NCBI GenBank assembly: GCA_017798125.1
Contig: CP059070.1
Span: 1,054,001 to 1,118,000, forward strand
Length of the DNA: 64,000 nucleotides
DNA from: Cryomorphaceae bacterium
GTDB lineage: Bacteria; Bacteroidota; Bacteroidia; Flavobacteriales; ECT2AJA-044
Direction of reading: 5' to 3'
This document shows positions 43,911-52,629 of this stretch, in pieces (the first letter of the stretch is position 1; each line of letters starts with the position of its first letter). The position numbers were made by a program, and so were the translations under genes. The notes below the pieces were generated by a model. It was not told where the DNA came from. It saw nothing but the letters and a program-made list of their open reading frames with translations, and searched no databases.

Positions 43911-44615
43911 ATGCAACAGAAGAAAAATCCACAAGCTGATCTAGAACGCTCACGTTCGATCTTTACGCTCGTAGGGTTGATCATCGCCCTTGGGGTCGTG
44001 ATCTTCGCTTTCGAGTGGAAAACGTACGAGCGCGAGTTGATGGATCTCGGATCTCTCGATATGGAGATCGATGAAGAAATGGTTCCTGTGACCATCCGTC
44101 AAAAGAAACCACCACCCCCTCCACCTCCTCCCCCCGAAGTGATTCAAGTCGTTGAAGACGATATTGAAATTGAGGATGAAATCGAGATTCAAGATCAAGA
44201 CTTCGATGAGGAAGAGATCATTGAAATTATTGAAGAGCCGGAAGAGGAAGTACTGGAGCCCATGAACTTCATGGTTGTAGAAAACAAGCCGGTCTTCCCG
44301 GGCTGTGAGCACCTCAAGGATTCACAAGAGCAGTATATGTGCTTTAATCAAAAGATTGCCGAGCACATCCGCACCGTCTTCAAATACCCTCCTATTGCCA
44401 AGGATATGGGTATTCAAGGAAAGGTGTACGTCACCTTCGTTATCGATCAACAAGGAGCCATTACAGATGCAACTGTTGCTCGTAGTGTGGATAAGCACCT
44501 CGATGCGGAAGCGGTACGAATTGTGGAGACTTTACCAAAAATGACTCCAGCCAAGCAGCGTGGAAAGTCCGTACCGGTTGCCTTTACGGTACCGATTAAC
44601 TTTAAGCTGCAGTAA
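43911..44615 (+). CDS. TonB energy transducer, first of three tandem paralogs
   Basis: TonB links proton motive force to outer-membrane receptors. The 234-residue protein has a short basic N-terminus, one membrane helix (residues about 19-40), a Pro-rich run (PPPPPPPPEVIQVVED near 65-80), an acidic Glu/Asp/Ile spacer (about 80-115) and a TonB C-terminal domain (VYVTFVIDQQGAITDATVARS to the end). A conserved pair of Cys sits in FPGCEHLKDSQEQYMCF. The next two genes share this domain and Cys pair, so the cluster arose by duplication. Confidence 0.9.
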   Translation: MQQKKNPQADLERSRSIFTLVGLIIALGVVIFAFEWKTYERELMDLGSLDMEIDEEMVPVTIRQKKPPPPPPPPPEVIQVVEDDIEIEDEIEIQDQDFDEEEIIEIIEEPEEEVLEPMNFMVVENKPVFPGCEHLKDSQEQYMCFNQKIAEHIRTVFKYPPIAKDMGIQGKVYVTFVIDQQGAITDATVARSVDKHLDAEAVRIVETLPKMTPAKQRGKSVPVAFTVPINFKLQ

Positions 44616-44641
44616 AAGACTTGCTTCATAAAGAATAGAAG

Positions 44642-44672
44642 AGCCCTCGGAATTTTCCGGGGGCTTTTTTTT
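44642..44672 (+). terminator. Terminator after the first tonB gene
   Basis: AGCCCTCGG (44642-44650) pairs with CCGGGGGCT (44657-44665) with one G-T pair, followed by eight T. Confidence 0.9.
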
Positions 44673-44689
44673 GGGCATCATATTTGGAG

Positions 44690-44728
44690 CAGTTTAGATA
44701 ACCACCCGGTTTAATCTCTCTTAAACTG
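44690..44728 (+). repeat. Inverted repeat before the second tonB gene
   Basis: CAGTTTA (44690-44696) and TAAACTG (44722-44728) are perfect 7-bp arms 25 bases apart, flanked by GAG and GCTC. The second arm ends 7 bases before the ATG at 44736. It could be an operator or an mRNA structure; no T-tract follows. Confidence 0.4.
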
Positions 44729-44735
44729 TTGCTCT

Positions 44736-45464
44736 ATGGAAGTCAAAAAGTCGCCCAAGGCGGATCTCGAACGCCACAAATTTGTGTTCCGGCTCATTGG
44801 ATTGAGCATTGCCTTAGTCCTGATGATTACCGTTTTTCAGCTCAAGTCCTTTTCCGATTTACCCACCCAGGATATTGTCGAACGGGTGAACCCGGATACG
44901 GAGGTTCTGCCGCCCGTGGTTTATCGAAGTGAAAAAGCGGTCCCCGAGAAAAAGAAAACGGTAGAACCCAAGAAGTTGGAGCCTAACAAGCCCGCGAAAA
45001 GACCCAAGAAGCTGGTCGCGGTCAACAAGACGATTCAAATACCTGATAAACCTTGGGAAGAGGTGCCTGAAATCATACCTGGTCAGAGCAAACACGAAGT
45101 GCTCGAGGCCATTCCCTTTATTTCGGTGGAAGAACTCCCCGTCTTTCCGGGATGCGAAGGACTGCGCGGAGAAGATCGCGAAAGATGCTTTGTAGAAATG
45201 ATGTGGAATCACATCCAGGACAATTTTCACTATCCTGAGATTTCAAGAGAAATGAGAACGGAAGGCAAGGTCTTTGTCTCCTTTGTCATAGACGCTGAAG
45301 GAAAAGTTACACAAGTAGAGGCGGTTCGAGGACCGGATAAACACCTGAAAGCGGAAGGTGAAAGACTTCTAAATTCCATGCCTGTCATGGTTTCTCCTGC
45401 CAAGCAGAGGGGGAAGCCGGTGCCGGTTTCTTATGCGGTCCCCATAAATTTTCAGCTACAATAA
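44736..45464 (+). CDS. TonB energy transducer, second tandem paralog
   Basis: The 242-residue protein keeps the basic N-terminus (KKSPKADLERHKFVFRLIG), a membrane helix near residues 24-42, a Lys/Pro-rich spacer (PEKKKTVEPKKLEPNKPAK, about 70-90) and the TonB C-terminal domain (FVSFVIDAEGKVTQVEAVRG to the end). The pair FPGCEGLRGEDRERCF matches the first paralog. Its spacer is basic while that of the first copy is acidic, so the two probably serve different partners. It has its own terminator. Confidence 0.9.
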   Translation: MEVKKSPKADLERHKFVFRLIGLSIALVLMITVFQLKSFSDLPTQDIVERVNPDTEVLPPVVYRSEKAVPEKKKTVEPKKLEPNKPAKRPKKLVAVNKTIQIPDKPWEEVPEIIPGQSKHEVLEAIPFISVEELPVFPGCEGLRGEDRERCFVEMMWNHIQDNFHYPEISREMRTEGKVFVSFVIDAEGKVTQVEAVRGPDKHLKAEGERLLNSMPVMVSPAKQRGKPVPVSYAVPINFQLQ

Positions 45465-45488
45465 AGAATTTCCGCAATTAGGCGCTAG

Positions 45489-45518
45489 AGCCCTCGGTCT
45501 ACTCCGAGGGCTTTTTTT
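45489..45518 (+). terminator. Terminator after the second tonB gene
   Basis: AGCCCTCGG (45489-45497) pairs perfectly with CCGAGGGCT (45504-45512) around TCTACT, followed by seven T. The left arm is identical to that of the previous terminator, which suggests it was duplicated with the gene. Confidence 0.9.
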
Positions 45519-45547
45519 ATCTTGCTTTGAACTAAAACCCAAACGAT

Positions 45548-46222
45548 ATGAAGAAGATAACCATGATCGCAGCGGCATGCTTGGCATTCGGCATGTACAG
45601 CTGTATGAGTGACCCAGCATCCAGTTCAGACGCTGAAGGAACGGACAGCACACAAACGATGGAGGATAGCACGGCTGAAGGTTCAGATGAGGGCGCTATG
45701 GAAATGGACTCTGCCTCGGCTCATGAGACCGAAGAAGCGGCGGATGTAGATCAGCGCTCCGCGGAGATTCACCATGAAGTATCTGCTGAAGTAAAAGACG
45801 CCCATATGATGGAGGGCCAGGAAATCGAAGATGAAGACGAAATCGTCATCACCATGGCCATGGCCGATCAAAAACCTGCTATGCCAGGTTGCGAAGAAAT
45901 CGTAGAGCCTGCGGATCAGCGCGCTTGTTTTGACGAGCAATTGGCCGCGCACATCCAAGATGAGTTCACCTACCCGGAGCGCGATCTACAGCAACGCACC
46001 ATGCTCGAGAATAACCGCGAGCGCGGAGTGGTTGAAGTTTATTTTGAAATCAACGAATTGGGCTTAATCGAGCGCGCCAAGGTCGTTCGCAGTGTGAACG
46101 ATGAGTTGGATGCAGAAGCTCTTCGCGTGATTGAGAGCTTGCCTCCGATGGAGCCAGCTCGTGCAAATGGTCGGGCTGTTCAGGTACGCTACGTCGTGCC
46201 GATCAGCGTGAACTTGAATTAA
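45548..46222 (+). CDS. Lipoprotein with TonB C-terminal domain, third tandem paralog
   Basis: The 224-residue protein shares the TonB C-terminal domain (VVEVYFEINELGLIERAKVVRS to the end) and the Cys pair (MPGCEEIVEPADQRACF) of its two neighbours. The N-terminus is a lipoprotein-type signal (GMYSC, probable lipid Cys19) followed by an Asp/Glu/Ser/Thr-rich linker of about 80 residues, with no membrane helix and no Pro-rich spacer. It therefore cannot be driven by ExbBD in the usual way. Its role may be that of a competitor or adaptor, which is speculation. deoC starts 7 bases later. Confidence 0.8.
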   Translation: MKKITMIAAACLAFGMYSCMSDPASSSDAEGTDSTQTMEDSTAEGSDEGAMEMDSASAHETEEAADVDQRSAEIHHEVSAEVKDAHMMEGQEIEDEDEIVITMAMADQKPAMPGCEEIVEPADQRACFDEQLAAHIQDEFTYPERDLQQRTMLENNRERGVVEVYFEINELGLIERAKVVRSVNDELDAEALRVIESLPPMEPARANGRAVQVRYVVPISVNLN

Positions 46223-46229
46223 GCACCCT

Positions 46230-47126
46230 ATGAAATACACCGCGGACGGCGGCATAAGCATTGATCGCATCGGGCTGGAAGAACGCGCTAAGCGCTTCCA
46301 GACCCGGAGCATCAAAAAAGCAGCGAAGGTCGATGGGCTCAAGACAGTCCTTTCGATGGTCGATTTAACCACGCTTGAAGGAAAGGATACCCCAGCGAAG
46401 GTCAAGCAACTGTGCTATAAGGCGCAGCACCTGCATGATTCGTACGAGGACTTGCCCAACGTGGCGGCCGTCTGTGTTTATCCGACGCTCGTCCGCGTGG
46501 CGCGCGAAGCCTTGGGCGATAGCGGAATTAATGTGGCCGCAGTAGCGACCTATTTTCCGAGCGGTCAAAGCAGCCTCCAGGTGAAGCTCGACGATACCCG
46601 ATATGCGGTAGATGAGGGCGCCAACGAAATCGACATGGTCATCAGCCGAGGGAAGTTTCTCTCGGGGGAGTACAGCTATATTTTCGATGAGATCGCGGCG
46701 GTCAAAGAAGCCTGCGGCGAAGCTCATTTGAAGGTCATCCTCGAAGTAGGGGAATTGGACACCTACGACGACGTACGCTTGGCTTCGGATATTGCCATCG
46801 ACGCTGGTGCCGATTTCATCAAGACCAGTACGGGAAAGATTCCCAAGGCGGCTTCCATTCCGGTAACCCTGGTCATGTTGTACGCCATTCGCGACCACTA
46901 TTTGAAGACAGGTAAGCGCATCGGGATGAAGCCCGCGGGCGGTATCAGTAACAGCAAATTGGCCTTGCATTACCTGGTGATGGTCAAGGAGACCTTGGGC
47001 GCCGATTGGCTGACCCCTGACCTGTTCCGCTTTGGAGCCAGCTCCTTGGCAAACGACGTGCTCATGCAGCTGGAAAAACAGCGCACGGGCAACTATCAGA
47101 GTATGAATTACTTCAGCATCGACTGA
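46230..47126 (+). CDS. deoC: Deoxyribose-phosphate aldolase
   Basis: DeoC splits 2-deoxyribose 5-phosphate into acetaldehyde and glyceraldehyde 3-phosphate. The 298-residue product is of the longer class, with DLTTLEGKDT, VCVYPTLV, EIDMVISRGKFLSGEY, VILEVGELD, the Schiff-base region DFIKTSTGK and GMKPAGGIS. Two aldehyde dehydrogenase genes follow after 1 base each, which fits oxidation of the acetaldehyde or a related aldehyde released by the aldolase. Confidence 0.95.
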   Translation: MKYTADGGISIDRIGLEERAKRFQTRSIKKAAKVDGLKTVLSMVDLTTLEGKDTPAKVKQLCYKAQHLHDSYEDLPNVAAVCVYPTLVRVAREALGDSGINVAAVATYFPSGQSSLQVKLDDTRYAVDEGANEIDMVISRGKFLSGEYSYIFDEIAAVKEACGEAHLKVILEVGELDTYDDVRLASDIAIDAGADFIKTSTGKIPKAASIPVTLVMLYAIRDHYLKTGKRIGMKPAGGISNSKLALHYLVMVKETLGADWLTPDLFRFGASSLANDVLMQLEKQRTGNYQSMNYFSID

Positions 47127-47127
47127 T

Positions 47128-48582
47128 ATGGTGGACGAAAACGCATTTGATTTTCACAGTGGCTGGGCCTACGAGCCCGCGCCGGAAAGCAGTGATCACG
47201 TACACGTTGCGGATCGCTATGAACTCTTTATAGACGGTGAGTTTTCTGCGCCTACGGCGCGATCCTATTTTCCCACAATCAATCCAGCTACAGAGGAAGC
47301 CTTGAGCGAAATTGCCTCGGCGGACGCTTCGGACGTGGATCGCGCTGTGGCATCGGCCCGTAGGGCCTTTCCTTCATGGAGCGGTATGCCCGGAAAGGAA
47401 CGAGCCAAGTACCTGTTCCGTTTGGCGCGTATGATACAGGAGCGCTCGCGGGAATTTGCGGTCATCGAAAGCTTGGATGGTGGAAAGTCGATTCGGGAGA
47501 GTCGCGACATCGATATTCCGCTCGTGGCGCAGCATTTTTTCTACTACGCCGGGTGGGCCGATAAGCTCGATTATGCTTTTCCGCGCGGTGCGGAGGCGAT
47601 TGGCGTTTGCGGACAAATTATCCCGTGGAACTTCCCGCTGCTCATGGCGGCGTGGAAACTCGCTCCAGCACTAGCGGCTGGAAATACGGTGGTCTTAAAG
47701 CCGGCGGAAACGACTTCGCTGACCGCCTTGAAGCTCGCCGAACTCGTCGCAGACTGTGATTTCCCGAAAGGGGTGGTCAACATCGTTACGGGCGCAGGAG
47801 AAACAGGTGCGGCATTGGTCAATCATCCGGATGTGGATAAGATTGCCTTCACGGGCTCCACGGAAGTGGGCAAGATCATTCAGCGCGCCGTGGCGGGGAC
47901 CAACAAGAAATTAACCTTGGAGTTGGGCGGGAAAGCCGCTCATATTATTTGTCGGGATGCGGCCATTGATCAGGCCGTGGAGGGCATTGTCAATGGGATC
48001 TTCTTCAACCAAGGACATGTCTGCTGCGCGGGATCACGCTTGTTTGTGCAGGAGGCCGTAGCTGATGAGGTGGTCGCCAAGCTCAAGATGCGCATGGAAA
48101 GCCTCATCGTCGGTGACCCTCTGGACAAGAATACGGACATCGGGGCCATCAACAGCGCCGGACAGCTCAAAACCATTCAAGAGTATTTGGCCATCGGCCG
48201 ATCGGAAGGAGCAGAGGTTTATACGCCTGAAATAGCCCTTCCGAAGAAAGGATATTGGTGCGCGCCAACCCTCTTTTTGGAGACCGCGCAAAGCCACCGC
48301 ATCGTCCAGGAAGAAATTTTTGGACCGGTGCTCGCCATCCAGACTTTCCGCTCTTTGGACGAGGTCGTCACCAAGGCGAACAATACGCCCTATGGCCTGA
48401 GCGCTGGGGTATGGACTCAGAAGGGAGCCAAGATTTTCGAACTGACGAGTAAAATGAAGGCCGGAGTTGTTTGGGCGAACACCTACAACAAGTTCGATGC
48501 GGCCAGTCCGTTTGGGGGTTATAAGGAAAGCGGCTTCGGTCGCGAGGGTGGCCTTCAGGGCCTGCAATCTTATGTGAAGTGA
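47128..48582 (+). CDS. Aldehyde dehydrogenase, catalytic partner of a split pair
   Basis: The 484-residue NAD(P)-dependent enzyme has the ALDH hallmarks PWNFPLLMAAWKLAPALAAGN, FTGSTEVGK, the general base Glu265 in LELGGK, and the catalytic Cys at 299-300 (GHVCCAGSR). An extra N-terminal stretch of about 30 residues (DFHSGWAYEPAPESSDHV) resembles the N-terminus of ALDH16-type enzymes. It lies 1 base after deoC and 1 base before the second ALDH gene. Two hairpin elements (47248 and 47352) lie in the N-terminal part, read as SAPTARS and ASARRAF. Confidence 0.93.
   Translation: MVDENAFDFHSGWAYEPAPESSDHVHVADRYELFIDGEFSAPTARSYFPTINPATEEALSEIASADASDVDRAVASARRAFPSWSGMPGKERAKYLFRLARMIQERSREFAVIESLDGGKSIRESRDIDIPLVAQHFFYYAGWADKLDYAFPRGAEAIGVCGQIIPWNFPLLMAAWKLAPALAAGNTVVLKPAETTSLTALKLAELVADCDFPKGVVNIVTGAGETGAALVNHPDVDKIAFTGSTEVGKIIQRAVAGTNKKLTLELGGKAAHIICRDAAIDQAVEGIVNGIFFNQGHVCCAGSRLFVQEAVADEVVAKLKMRMESLIVGDPLDKNTDIGAINSAGQLKTIQEYLAIGRSEGAEVYTPEIALPKKGYWCAPTLFLETAQSHRIVQEEIFGPVLAIQTFRSLDEVVTKANNTPYGLSAGVWTQKGAKIFELTSKMKAGVVWANTYNKFDAASPFGGYKESGFGREGGLQGLQSYVK
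47248..47263 (+). repeat. Dispersed hairpin element, copy 10 (inside ALDH)
   Basis: GCGCCTACGGCGCGAT, the CG-stem form, exact reverse complement of copies 3 and 14. Confidence 0.85.
47352..47367 (-). repeat. Dispersed hairpin element, copy 11 (inside ALDH)
   Basis: ATCGGCCCGTAGGGCC, exact main form. It is read as ASARRAF, a common ALDH stretch, so part of the match may be native coding sequence. Confidence 0.8.
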
Positions 48583-48583
48583 T

Positions 48584-49408
48584 ATGAGCAGACTCGACGT
48601 ACAAAAGACCTACAAGCTCTACATCGGTGGAGCCTTTCCTCGGACTGAAAGCGGACGATATTTCAAGCTTGAACACAAGGGCCAGCTCGTGGCAAACCTC
48701 TGTCAGGGATCGCGAAAAGATTTTCGAAATGCCGTAGTCGCGGCGCGTAAAGCACAGAATTCTTGGGCGGCTCGAACGGGATACAATCGCGGCCAAATCC
48801 TGTACCGCGTGGCCGAAATGCTCGAAGGACGTGCGGCTCAGTTCATCGCCGAACTCGGCGCCGTTGGGGTTTCAGAAACAGACGCCCGCGATGAAGTCAT
48901 GGCCGCCATCGATGCCTGGGTGTACTACGCCGGCTGGTGCGACAAATATCAACAGCTGGCGAGTTCGGTCAACCCTGTTGCCTCACCGCATTTCAACTTT
49001 ACCGTACCGGAGCCGACCGGCGTAGTAGCCGCTGTAGCTCCGGTGGACAAGGGACTCCTCGGGTTGACCCGTACCCTGGCCCCGATCATGGCCAGCGGTA
49101 ATACCGCAGTCGTTTTGGCGGCAGAAAACTTCGGACACGTGGCCATTTCACTGGCCGAAGTCATCCACAGCAGCGATGTCCCAAGCGGGGTCGTAAACCT
49201 CCTGACCGGGCATGCCGCCGAGCTCTTGCCGCACATGAGCAGTCACATGGACGTCAACGCACTTGCCGTAGAAAATCCCGGTGAGGAAGAGCGCACTGCG
49301 GCAGCGCAAAATGTAAAGCGTGTCTTGGCCCTACGGGCCGATGATGGGCTCGAGAACATCACTGATTTTGTCGAGTACAAAACCACCTGGCATCCTATTG
49401 GGGCTTGA
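48584..49408 (+). CDS. Aldehyde dehydrogenase-like protein without catalytic residues
   Basis: The 274-residue protein matches only the nucleotide-binding part of ALDH (LYIGGAFPRTESGRYF, GYNRGQILYRVAEML, FNFTVPEPTGVVAAVAP, VVLAAENFGHVAISLAEVI). It ends before the catalytic domain, so the active Cys and Glu are absent. In ALDH16 proteins a similar inactive ALDH domain is fused behind the active one; here the same pair appears as two adjacent genes 1 base apart. It probably forms a structural complex with its neighbour. A hairpin element (49327) near the end is read as ALRAD. Confidence 0.82.
   Translation: MSRLDVQKTYKLYIGGAFPRTESGRYFKLEHKGQLVANLCQGSRKDFRNAVVAARKAQNSWAARTGYNRGQILYRVAEMLEGRAAQFIAELGAVGVSETDARDEVMAAIDAWVYYAGWCDKYQQLASSVNPVASPHFNFTVPEPTGVVAAVAPVDKGLLGLTRTLAPIMASGNTAVVLAAENFGHVAISLAEVIHSSDVPSGVVNLLTGHAAELLPHMSSHMDVNALAVENPGEEERTAAAQNVKRVLALRADDGLENITDFVEYKTTWHPIGA
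49327..49342 (+). repeat. Dispersed hairpin element, copy 12 (inside second ALDH-like gene)
   Basis: GGCCCTACGGGCCGAT, exact main form, read as ALRAD. Confidence 0.9.
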
Positions 49409-49427
49409 GGCCCAATTCGTAGTTTTG
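49398..49427 (+). promoter_or_regulatory. Promoter of the sulfate activation operon
   Basis: TTG at 49398-49400, 19 bases, then TAGTTTTG at 49420-49427, a perfect TAnnTTTG. It overlaps the 3' end of the ALDH-like gene and lies 20 bases before the cysQ start. An imperfect palindrome, TTGGGGC with GGCCCAA, sits between the two elements. Confidence 0.7.
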
Positions 49428-49446
49428 CCACCAAACAGCTATTACC

Positions 49447-50241
49447 ATGAACATGGATCATCTTGTATCCCTCAGCATAGAGGCCAGCATCGCGGCCGGA
49501 AAAGAAATTCTCGACGTCTACGGCACCGAGTTCTCGGTTGACATCAAAGACGACAGCAGTCCCCTTACGGAAGCGGATCGCCGAAGCCACCTCAAAATCA
49601 TGGAGTATCTGAAGGATACCGATTATCCGATCCTCAGCGAGGAAGGAGATTTGGCGGACTACAGCAAGCGCGCCGATTGGCACACCTTCTGGCTGGTCGA
49701 TCCATTGGACGGAACCAAGGAATTCATCAAGCGAAACGGAGAGTTCACGGTGAACATCGCCCTCGTTCGTGAAGGCGTTCCCATCCTCGGAGTGATCTAC
49801 GTTCCAGTAACCGACACGTTGTACGTCGGAGCGGAAGGCATTGGCGCTTATAAGGCGGAACAAGGTCATAAAATTCATACGATTCAGGCCCTACGGGCCG
49901 ATGGCCAAGCACTACCCATTCCCAACGATGGTCCCTTCACCGTGGTGGGAAGCCGGAGTCATATGAGCCCAGAAACAGAGGCGTTTATGGCGGAATTGGA
50001 AAAAGAGCACGGGGCCATTGAAATTCTGAGCCGAGGAAGCTCGCTCAAATTGTGCATGGTAGCCGAAGGTTCAGCGCAAGTCTACCCGCGCTTTGCACCC
50101 ACCATGGAATGGGATACGGGAGCTGGACATGGAATTGCCCTGCACGCGGGATGTGAAGTGGTTCGGCACGACACCGGCGCTCCTCTGACCTACAACAAAG
50201 AGAACCTCTTGAATCCTTGGTTTATCGTTCGCCGGAAGTAA
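49447..50241 (+). CDS. cysQ: 3'(2'),5'-bisphosphate nucleotidase CysQ
   Basis: CysQ hydrolyses PAP, the by-product of sulfotransferases, to AMP and phosphate. The 264-residue protein shows the inositol-monophosphatase-type metal motifs EEGD near residue 60, WLVDPLDGTKEF near 80-91 and EWDTGAGHGIA near 220. It opens the operon cysQ-SLC13-cysC-cysD-cysN. PAP removal next to sulfotransferase genes makes sense because PAP inhibits those enzymes. A hairpin element (49887) between conserved blocks is read as ALRADGQ. A start at 49453 is equally possible. Confidence 0.93.
   Translation: MNMDHLVSLSIEASIAAGKEILDVYGTEFSVDIKDDSSPLTEADRRSHLKIMEYLKDTDYPILSEEGDLADYSKRADWHTFWLVDPLDGTKEFIKRNGEFTVNIALVREGVPILGVIYVPVTDTLYVGAEGIGAYKAEQGHKIHTIQALRADGQALPIPNDGPFTVVGSRSHMSPETEAFMAELEKEHGAIEILSRGSSLKLCMVAEGSAQVYPRFAPTMEWDTGAGHGIALHAGCEVVRHDTGAPLTYNKENLLNPWFIVRRK
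49887..49902 (+). repeat. Dispersed hairpin element, copy 13 (inside cysQ)
   Basis: GGCCCTACGGGCCGAT, exact main form, read as ALRADG in the same frame as copy 12. Confidence 0.9.
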
Positions 50242-50242
50242 G

Positions 50243-52024
50243 ATGATTCCGGCCGAGTATCATATCTACATCGTTTCCATCACGCTGGCTGGGCTCATTA
50301 TTGCCCTATTCCGGAGAGGGAATCGAACGGCGTTGACCTTCTTCATCGCGGTCCTGATGCTCATTGTGACCGGGGTATTGACCACGGATCAATTTCTCAA
50401 AGGCTTTGGCAACCGGCAAATCGCCATCATCTTCGTTTTGATCTTCATCACGGGTGCTCTGCGCGATCACTTCAACTTGCTAGGCTTGCTGGACCGGCCT
50501 TTTCGAGGGGCCAAGACCCAAAGTGGGATGCTCCTGCGCATGTCCGCAATTGTGGCCTTGGGCTCGAGCTTCTTAAACAATACCCCAGTAGTAGCACTCA
50601 TGATTCCCTATGTGAGCGACTGGTGTAAAAAAAGAGGTATTGCACCTTCACAGCTGCTCATTCCACTGAGTTACTCGGCCATACTGGGTGGGATGATCAC
50701 CATCATTGGAACCTCCACTAACTTAGTTCTGAATGGTTTCTTGGAGCAGAGTGGAGAGCCTTTGTTTAGCTTCTTTGATTTCTTAATTCCGGGATTTCTG
50801 GTCACTATCGGTGGAATAATATTCATGCTCTTTGCGGGACCACGTCTTTTGCCGCAGCGGGAAGATGTACTGGACCAGCTTTCTGATCCTACGCGGGACT
50901 ATGTGGTTGAAACGAAGGTGCGTTCAGGGTCACGCTTGATTGGAAAAAGTGTTCAAGACGCCGGCTTGCGGAACTTGAGCGGCGTGTTCTTGGTGGAAAT
51001 CGTCCGGGATGAACGAGTTATTACCCCAGTTGAACCAGAAGAAGTGATTGAAGAAGGAGACTCGCTGCTTTTTGTTGGGGAAACGGAGCGCGTCGTTGAC
51101 TTGACGGAGGGCATGCCCGGCTTAGAAATGAGCAAGCATGCGGATTTCGAAGATGCGGAAGGACGAAACATCATTGAAGCCGTTATCCCGGCCAACTCCT
51201 CTTTGATTGGATCTACGGTGAAGCAAGTCAATTTTAGAGAGCGATATCAAGCGGGAATCTTGGCCATTCATCGAAATGGAGAACGCGTCAGCGGGAAGAT
51301 TGGAGAAATGCGATTTCAGGCGGGTGACCTGCTACTGCTTTCCACAGGTAAGAGCTTTGCCCGGAATGAGTTCCGATTCAATAACCTGTACATCGTCAAG
51401 CGCATCAAGAATCCATCCGTGAAAAAGGCACCGCCTAAAAGGGTTTTTGTAGGTGTAGTGGCCTTGGTCGGTATTGCCGGAATCTTCGGATATGTGAACC
51501 TCTTCATGGCCACGCTGATCATGTTGGCGGCGCTCCTGGTCCTCGGTTTTGTTAACGTCGATGGCATGAAAAAAGAAATGGATGTCAAGCTCTTGCTGAT
51601 TCTGGTGAGTGCTTTGGCCTTAGGCCGCGCCATGATTGAAAGTGGAGCGGCAGATGCTCTCGGCGGTTGGATTGGAAGCGCCCTTTCTGGGGGAGGTCCC
51701 ATTGTGATCAGCATCGCCTTGTTTGTTTTGACCTTTGTCTTGACCAGCTTTATCACTAATGCGGCAGCGGTATCGATTGCGTTTCCGATTGCTTATTCTT
51801 TAGGAGCAGTCGCAGGGCCTGATGTGGCCGTTGGATACTACATGACCATTGCCTTTGCGGCCAGCTGCGCCTTTCTCACTCCGATGGGCTATCAAACGAA
51901 TTTAATGGTCATGGGGCCAGGTGGATATCAGTTCAAGGACTTTCTTCGGATCGGAGGTCCGCTATCTTTCCTTTACGCGCTTATTTCACTTACATTTGTT
52001 TGGATTCATTACGGCTGGTTATGA
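50243..52024 (+). CDS. SLC13-family permease with two RCK_C (TrkA-C) domains, probable sulfate importer
   Basis: The 593-residue inner-membrane protein has two halves of helices of the ArsB/NhaD-type fold ([20 protein letters not shown] near residue 108 and [20 protein letters not shown] near 500) separated by a cytosolic region with two TrkA-C domains (about 220-400). This layout is that of SLC13-type sulfate permeases of bacteria and algae. Position between cysQ and cysC supports sulfate as the substrate. Gaps are 1 base upstream and an ATGA overlap downstream. Confidence 0.9.
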   Translation: MIPAEYHIYIVSITLAGLIIALFRRGNRTALTFFIAVLMLIVTGVLTTDQFLKGFGNRQIAIIFVLIFITGALRDHFNLLGLLDRPFRGAKTQSGMLLRMSAIVALGSSFLNNTPVVALMIPYVSDWCKKRGIAPSQLLIPLSYSAILGGMITIIGTSTNLVLNGFLEQSGEPLFSFFDFLIPGFLVTIGGIIFMLFAGPRLLPQREDVLDQLSDPTRDYVVETKVRSGSRLIGKSVQDAGLRNLSGVFLVEIVRDERVITPVEPEEVIEEGDSLLFVGETERVVDLTEGMPGLEMSKHADFEDAEGRNIIEAVIPANSSLIGSTVKQVNFRERYQAGILAIHRNGERVSGKIGEMRFQAGDLLLLSTGKSFARNEFRFNNLYIVKRIKNPSVKKAPPKRVFVGVVALVGIAGIFGYVNLFMATLIMLAALLVLGFVNVDGMKKEMDVKLLLILVSALALGRAMIESGAADALGGWIGSALSGGGPIVISIALFVLTFVLTSFITNAAAVSIAFPIAYSLGAVAGPDVAVGYYMTIAFAASCAFLTPMGYQTNLMVMGPGGYQFKDFLRIGGPLSFLYALISLTFVWIHYGWL

Positions 52025-52629
52025 GCGAAAAACTTCACATCATTCCACATGATCACAAGATCTCCAAGGAGACGCGAAGTCAATCTTTGGGCCAGCGACC
52101 TTGTGTTGTTTGGTTTACAGGCCTTTCCGGCTCAGGTAAGTCAACGGTAGCCAACGCTGTAGAGCAAGAACTCGCTGCGCACGGATTTCATACCTACTTA
52201 TTGGACGGCGACAACGTCCGTTCGGGACTGAATGGAGACCTTGATTTTACCGAGGAGGGTCGCGTAGAGAATATTCGTCGACTTGGCGAACTCAGCAAGC
52301 TCATGGTCGATGCTGGACTCATAGTGCTGACGGCCTTCATTTCACCCTTCCGGGCCGATCGCGCCAGTGTTCGCGAGAAATTGGCGGAGGGAGAAATGGT
52401 TGAGGTACATGTAGATGTGCCGCTGGAGGTGGCTGAATCCCGCGACCCAAAAGGATTGTATAAGAAAGCACGGGCAGGTGAAATTTCCAATTTTACAGGA
52501 ATCAGCAGCCCGTTTGAAGTGCCGGAGAACCCGGAGATAAGAATAGATACGGATAAAGACGATATAGAAGAGAACGTCCGGCAGGTACTGGAAGTCCTTC
52601 TCCCTAAAATCACCCTTAGCGATGCATAG
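52021..52629 (+). CDS. cysC: Adenylylsulfate kinase
   Basis: CysC phosphorylates APS to PAPS, the sulfate donor. I choose ATG 52021, overlapping the permease stop, rather than a longer frame from 52000. The 202-residue protein has the P-loop GLSGSGKS (34-41), [22 protein letters not shown] and the [16 protein letters not shown] segment of APS kinases. Because PAPS can feed either reduction or sulfation, the absence of cysH and cysI and the presence of sulfotransferase genes favour sulfation. Confidence 0.96.
   Translation: MSEKLHIIPHDHKISKETRSQSLGQRPCVVWFTGLSGSGKSTVANAVEQELAAHGFHTYLLDGDNVRSGLNGDLDFTEEGRVENIRRLGELSKLMVDAGLIVLTAFISPFRADRASVREKLAEGEMVEVHVDVPLEVAESRDPKGLYKKARAGEISNFTGISSPFEVPENPEIRIDTDKDDIEENVRQVLEVLLPKITLSDA

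Noticed and set aside
51616-51626. GGCCTTAGGCC palindrome in the SLC13 gene
   Set aside because: Only 4-bp arms and no ATC/GAT flank.
52340-52360. CCCTTCCGGGCCGAT in cysC, similar to the hairpin element
   Set aside because: It encodes the conserved SPFRAD motif of APS kinases and only three base pairs form.
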